NCBI RefSeq assembly: GCF_010811875.1
Contig: NZ_VKHP01000040.1
Location: forward strand, 1 to 46,468
Source: Bradyrhizobium uaiense
Lineage (GTDB): Bacteria; Pseudomonadota; Alphaproteobacteria; Rhizobiales; Xanthobacteraceae
DNA: 46,468 bases
Direction: 5' to 3'
Shown here: positions 44,416 through 46,468 of the stretch, piece after piece
How positions within the stretch are numbered: position 1 is the first letter of the stretch
Layout: each line of letters opens with the position of its first letter
Position numbers and translations under genes: made by a program
Notes under the pieces: model-generated
What the model was told of the DNA's origin: nothing
Seen by the model: only the letters and a program-made list of their open reading frames with translations
Database searches by the model: none

Positions 44416-45696
44416 ATGGATGAGACCATGAACGAGCCAGTCCGCACCCCGCCTTTTGCGCCATTCGAATGGCTGCTGTCCGGACGCTATTTGCGCGCGC
44501 GCCGCAAGGAAGGGTTCATTTCAGTCATCGCCGGCTTTTCGTTCCTCGGCATCATGCTCGGCGTTGCTACGCTGATCGTGGTGATGGCCGTCATGAACGG
44601 CTTCCGCAAGGAGCTGCTCGACAAGATCCTCGGCCTCAACGGGCATCTTCTGGTGCAGCCGCTGGAATCGCCGCTGACCGACTGGAAGGACGTCGCCGAC
44701 CGCATCAGCCAGGTCCAGGGCATCCGCCTCGCCGCGCCGGTCGTGGACGGGCAGGGGCTCGGATCGTCGCCGTTCAACGCGGCGGGCGTTTTCATCCGCG
44801 GCATTCGCGCCGACGATCTCAACAATCTCACCTCGATTGCCAAGAACGTGAAGCAGGGCTCGCTCGAGGGCTTTGACGAGGGCCAGGGGGTTGCGATCGG
44901 CCGCCGGCTTGCCGATCAGCTCTCGCTGCATGCGGGCGACATGATCACGCTGGTCTCGCCGAAGGGCGCGGTGACCCCGATGGGCACCACGCCGCGCATC
45001 AAGCCCTACAAGATCACCGCGGTGTTCGAGATCGGCATGTCGGAATACGATTCGACCTTCGTGTTCATGCCGCTGGCCGAGGCGCAGGCCTATTTCAACC
45101 GCAACAACGACGTGTCCTCGATCGAGGTGTTCACCACCAATCCGGACAAGATCGACACCTACCGCAAGCTGGTGACGGAGGCGGCTGGGAGACCCGTCTT
45201 CCTGGTCGACTGGCGGCAACGCAATTCGACCTTCTTCAATGCGTTGCAGGTCGAACGCAACGTGATGTTCCTGATCCTGACCATGATCGTGCTGGTCGCG
45301 GCACTCAACATCGTCTCGGGGCTCATCATGCTGGTGAAGGACAAGGGACAGGACATCGCGATCCTGCGCACCATGGGCGCCTCGCAGGGCTCGATCATGC
45401 GGATCTTCCTGATCACCGGCGCCTCGATCGGCGTGGTCGGAACGCTGACCGGCTTCGCGGTCGGCATGCTGATCTGCCTGAACATCGAATCGATCAGGCA
45501 GTTCCTGTCATATCTGACCAACACCGAGCTGTTCTCGCCCGAGCTGTATTTCCTGTCGAAGCTGCCGGCCGAGGTCGATTTCGGCGAAACGCTCGCCGTC
45601 TTGATCATGGCGCTGACGCTGTCCTTCCTTGCGACACTCTACCCGTCGTGGCGCGCCGCGCGCCTCGATCCGGTCGATGCGCTCCGGTACGAATAA
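44416..45696 (+). CDS. lolC: Lipoprotein-releasing ABC transporter permease (LolC/LolE family)
   Basis: A 426-residue inner-membrane permease that, with LolD, extracts lipoproteins from the inner membrane and passes them to LolA. N-terminal FEWLLSGRYLRARRKEGFISVIAGFSFLGIMLGVATLIVVMAVMNGF forms the first helix; a large periplasmic domain (about 80-275) follows; the last three helices end in ATLYPSWRAARLDPVDALRYE, the FtsX/MacB-type terminus. Alphaproteobacteria usually have a single LolC/E homodimer, so lolC or lolE could be used. A second in-frame ATG at 44428 is also a possible start. Confidence 0.93.
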   Translation: MDETMNEPVRTPPFAPFEWLLSGRYLRARRKEGFISVIAGFSFLGIMLGVATLIVVMAVMNGFRKELLDKILGLNGHLLVQPLESPLTDWKDVADRISQVQGIRLAAPVVDGQGLGSSPFNAAGVFIRGIRADDLNNLTSIAKNVKQGSLEGFDEGQGVAIGRRLADQLSLHAGDMITLVSPKGAVTPMGTTPRIKPYKITAVFEIGMSEYDSTFVFMPLAEAQAYFNRNNDVSSIEVFTTNPDKIDTYRKLVTEAAGRPVFLVDWRQRNSTFFNALQVERNVMFLILTMIVLVAALNIVSGLIMLVKDKGQDIAILRTMGASQGSIMRIFLITGASIGVVGTLTGFAVGMLICLNIESIRQFLSYLTNTELFSPELYFLSKLPAEVDFGETLAVLIMALTLSFLATLYPSWRAARLDPVDALRYE

Positions 45697-45705
45697 GGAG
45701 CGCAC

Positions 45706-46404
45706 ATGGCGGAGGGGGCGGAAGACACACCGGTCATCTATCTTCATGACATCAAGCGGGAATACCGCCAGGGCGAAACGACGCTGACGATCCTGAACGG
45801 CGCCAAGCTCGCGCTGTGGCCCGGTCAATCGGTGGCGCTGGTGGCGCCGTCAGGGTCGGGCAAGTCGACGCTGCTGCACATCGCGGGCCTGCTGGAGACC
45901 CCCGATGAAGGCGAGGTCTATGTCGCGGGTACGCCGACCTCGCAGATGTCCGATGTCGACCGCACGCAGATTCGCCGTTCCGATATCGGCTTCGTCTATC
46001 AATCGCACCGGCTGCTGCCGGAGTTCTCGGCGCTCGAGAACGTCATGCTGCCGCAGATGATTCGTGGGCTCAAACGCTCCGAGACCGTGAAACGGGCGAC
46101 CGAGATCCTGTCCTATCTCGGGCTCGGCGACCGCATCACCCATCGTCCGGCCGAACTCTCGGGCGGCGAGCAGCAACGTGTGGCGATCGCACGCGCGGTT
46201 GCCAACGCACCGCGGGTGCTGTTTGCGGACGAGCCGACCGGGAACCTCGATCCAGGCACGGCGGATCACGTCTTCAATGCGCTGATGCAGCTCGTGAAGG
46301 CGACCCGCGTCGCGATGCTGATCGCGACCCACAATCTGGATCTCGCCGCCCGGATGGATCGCCGGGTGTCACTTTCGAACGGGCAGGTCGTCGAGCTCGA
46401 ATAG
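45706..46404 (+). CDS. lolD: Lipoprotein-releasing ABC transporter ATP-binding protein LolD
   Basis: A 232-residue ATPase. Walker [10 protein letters not shown] (48-56; the first position is Ala instead of Gly), Q-loop [20 protein letters not shown], signature LSGGEQQ (151-157), Walker B VLFADEP (171-177) and H-loop His209 are intact. The ALENVMLP stretch after the Q-loop is typical of LolD. It starts 9 nt after the permease gene. The remaining 64 bases of the window hold nothing recognisable. Confidence 0.95.
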   Translation: MAEGAEDTPVIYLHDIKREYRQGETTLTILNGAKLALWPGQSVALVAPSGSGKSTLLHIAGLLETPDEGEVYVAGTPTSQMSDVDRTQIRRSDIGFVYQSHRLLPEFSALENVMLPQMIRGLKRSETVKRATEILSYLGLGDRITHRPAELSGGEQQRVAIARAVANAPRVLFADEPTGNLDPGTADHVFNALMQLVKATRVAMLIATHNLDLAARMDRRVSLSNGQVVELE

Positions 46405-46468
46405 TTTCGAGTGAAGCGGGTCATCGGTTGTGTGAAGAAAGCGCGCTAAGGGCAGGAATCTGAAGCCT

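Overview
The window looks like chromosomal DNA from Bradyrhizobium or a close relative (Nitrobacteraceae, Rhizobiales). This rests on the high GC content, an alphaproteobacterial nuo operon with separate nuoC and nuoD genes, a short-form ProRS next to LolCD, a DUF1467 gene after methylmalonyl-CoA epimerase, and several intergenic palindromic repeats of the kind I associate with Bradyrhizobium genomes. All protein names come from reading translations and motifs. No database search was run.

Layout. (1) 1-3402: large autotransporter, open at the left edge of the window, with an N-terminus that does not look like an autotransporter. (2) 3536-7528: an alpha/beta hydrolase convergent with an MFS transporter, then a Rieske oxygenase in the same direction as the transporter, and a divergent MarR regulator with two matching palindromes in the intergenic gap. 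This looks like a small regulated catabolic module. (3) 7743-22834: the complete complex I operon nuoABCDEFGHIJKLMN. Two additions interrupt it: a four-helix-bundle (S23/IVP family) gene between nuoC and nuoD, enclosed by inverted arrays of 7-bp repeats, and a small membrane protein between nuoE and nuoF. NuoL carries a His/Asp-rich loop. (4) 22896-26102: birA, rnj (RNase J), mce and a DUF1467 gene, closely spaced downstream of nuoN. (5) 26103-30930: an accessory stretch with repeat-rich gaps, an unrecognised 430-aa protein, 5-methylthioribose kinase, a small secreted Cys protein and a small ABM-type monooxygenase, then about 740 bp without genes that holds a long nested inverted repeat. (6) 30931-35138, minus strand: a single-domain globin, then a ribose/simple-sugar type ABC transporter (Tat-exported binding protein, double ATPase, permease). 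A perfect intrinsic terminator sits just upstream of the globin on its own strand. (7) 35596-42860: a seven-gene copper-handling operon with a DUF2946 protein, TonB-dependent receptor, Asp-box beta-propeller with a CECC motif, thioredoxin-like protein, PCu(A)C chaperone, YcnI-like protein and CopC-CopD fusion. It resembles an enlarged version of the Bradyrhizobium pcu copper-starvation operon. (8) 43025-46404: proS, lolC/E and lolD.

The most interesting points are three. The first is the S23-family cassette inside nuo: its layout (an ORF inside inverted repeats that could pair) mirrors 23S rRNA intervening sequences, but it sits in an mRNA. The second is the CECC beta-propeller paired with a thioredoxin in the copper operon. 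The third is the minus-strand terminator upstream of the globin, which marks either an unannotated RNA or an attenuated leader.
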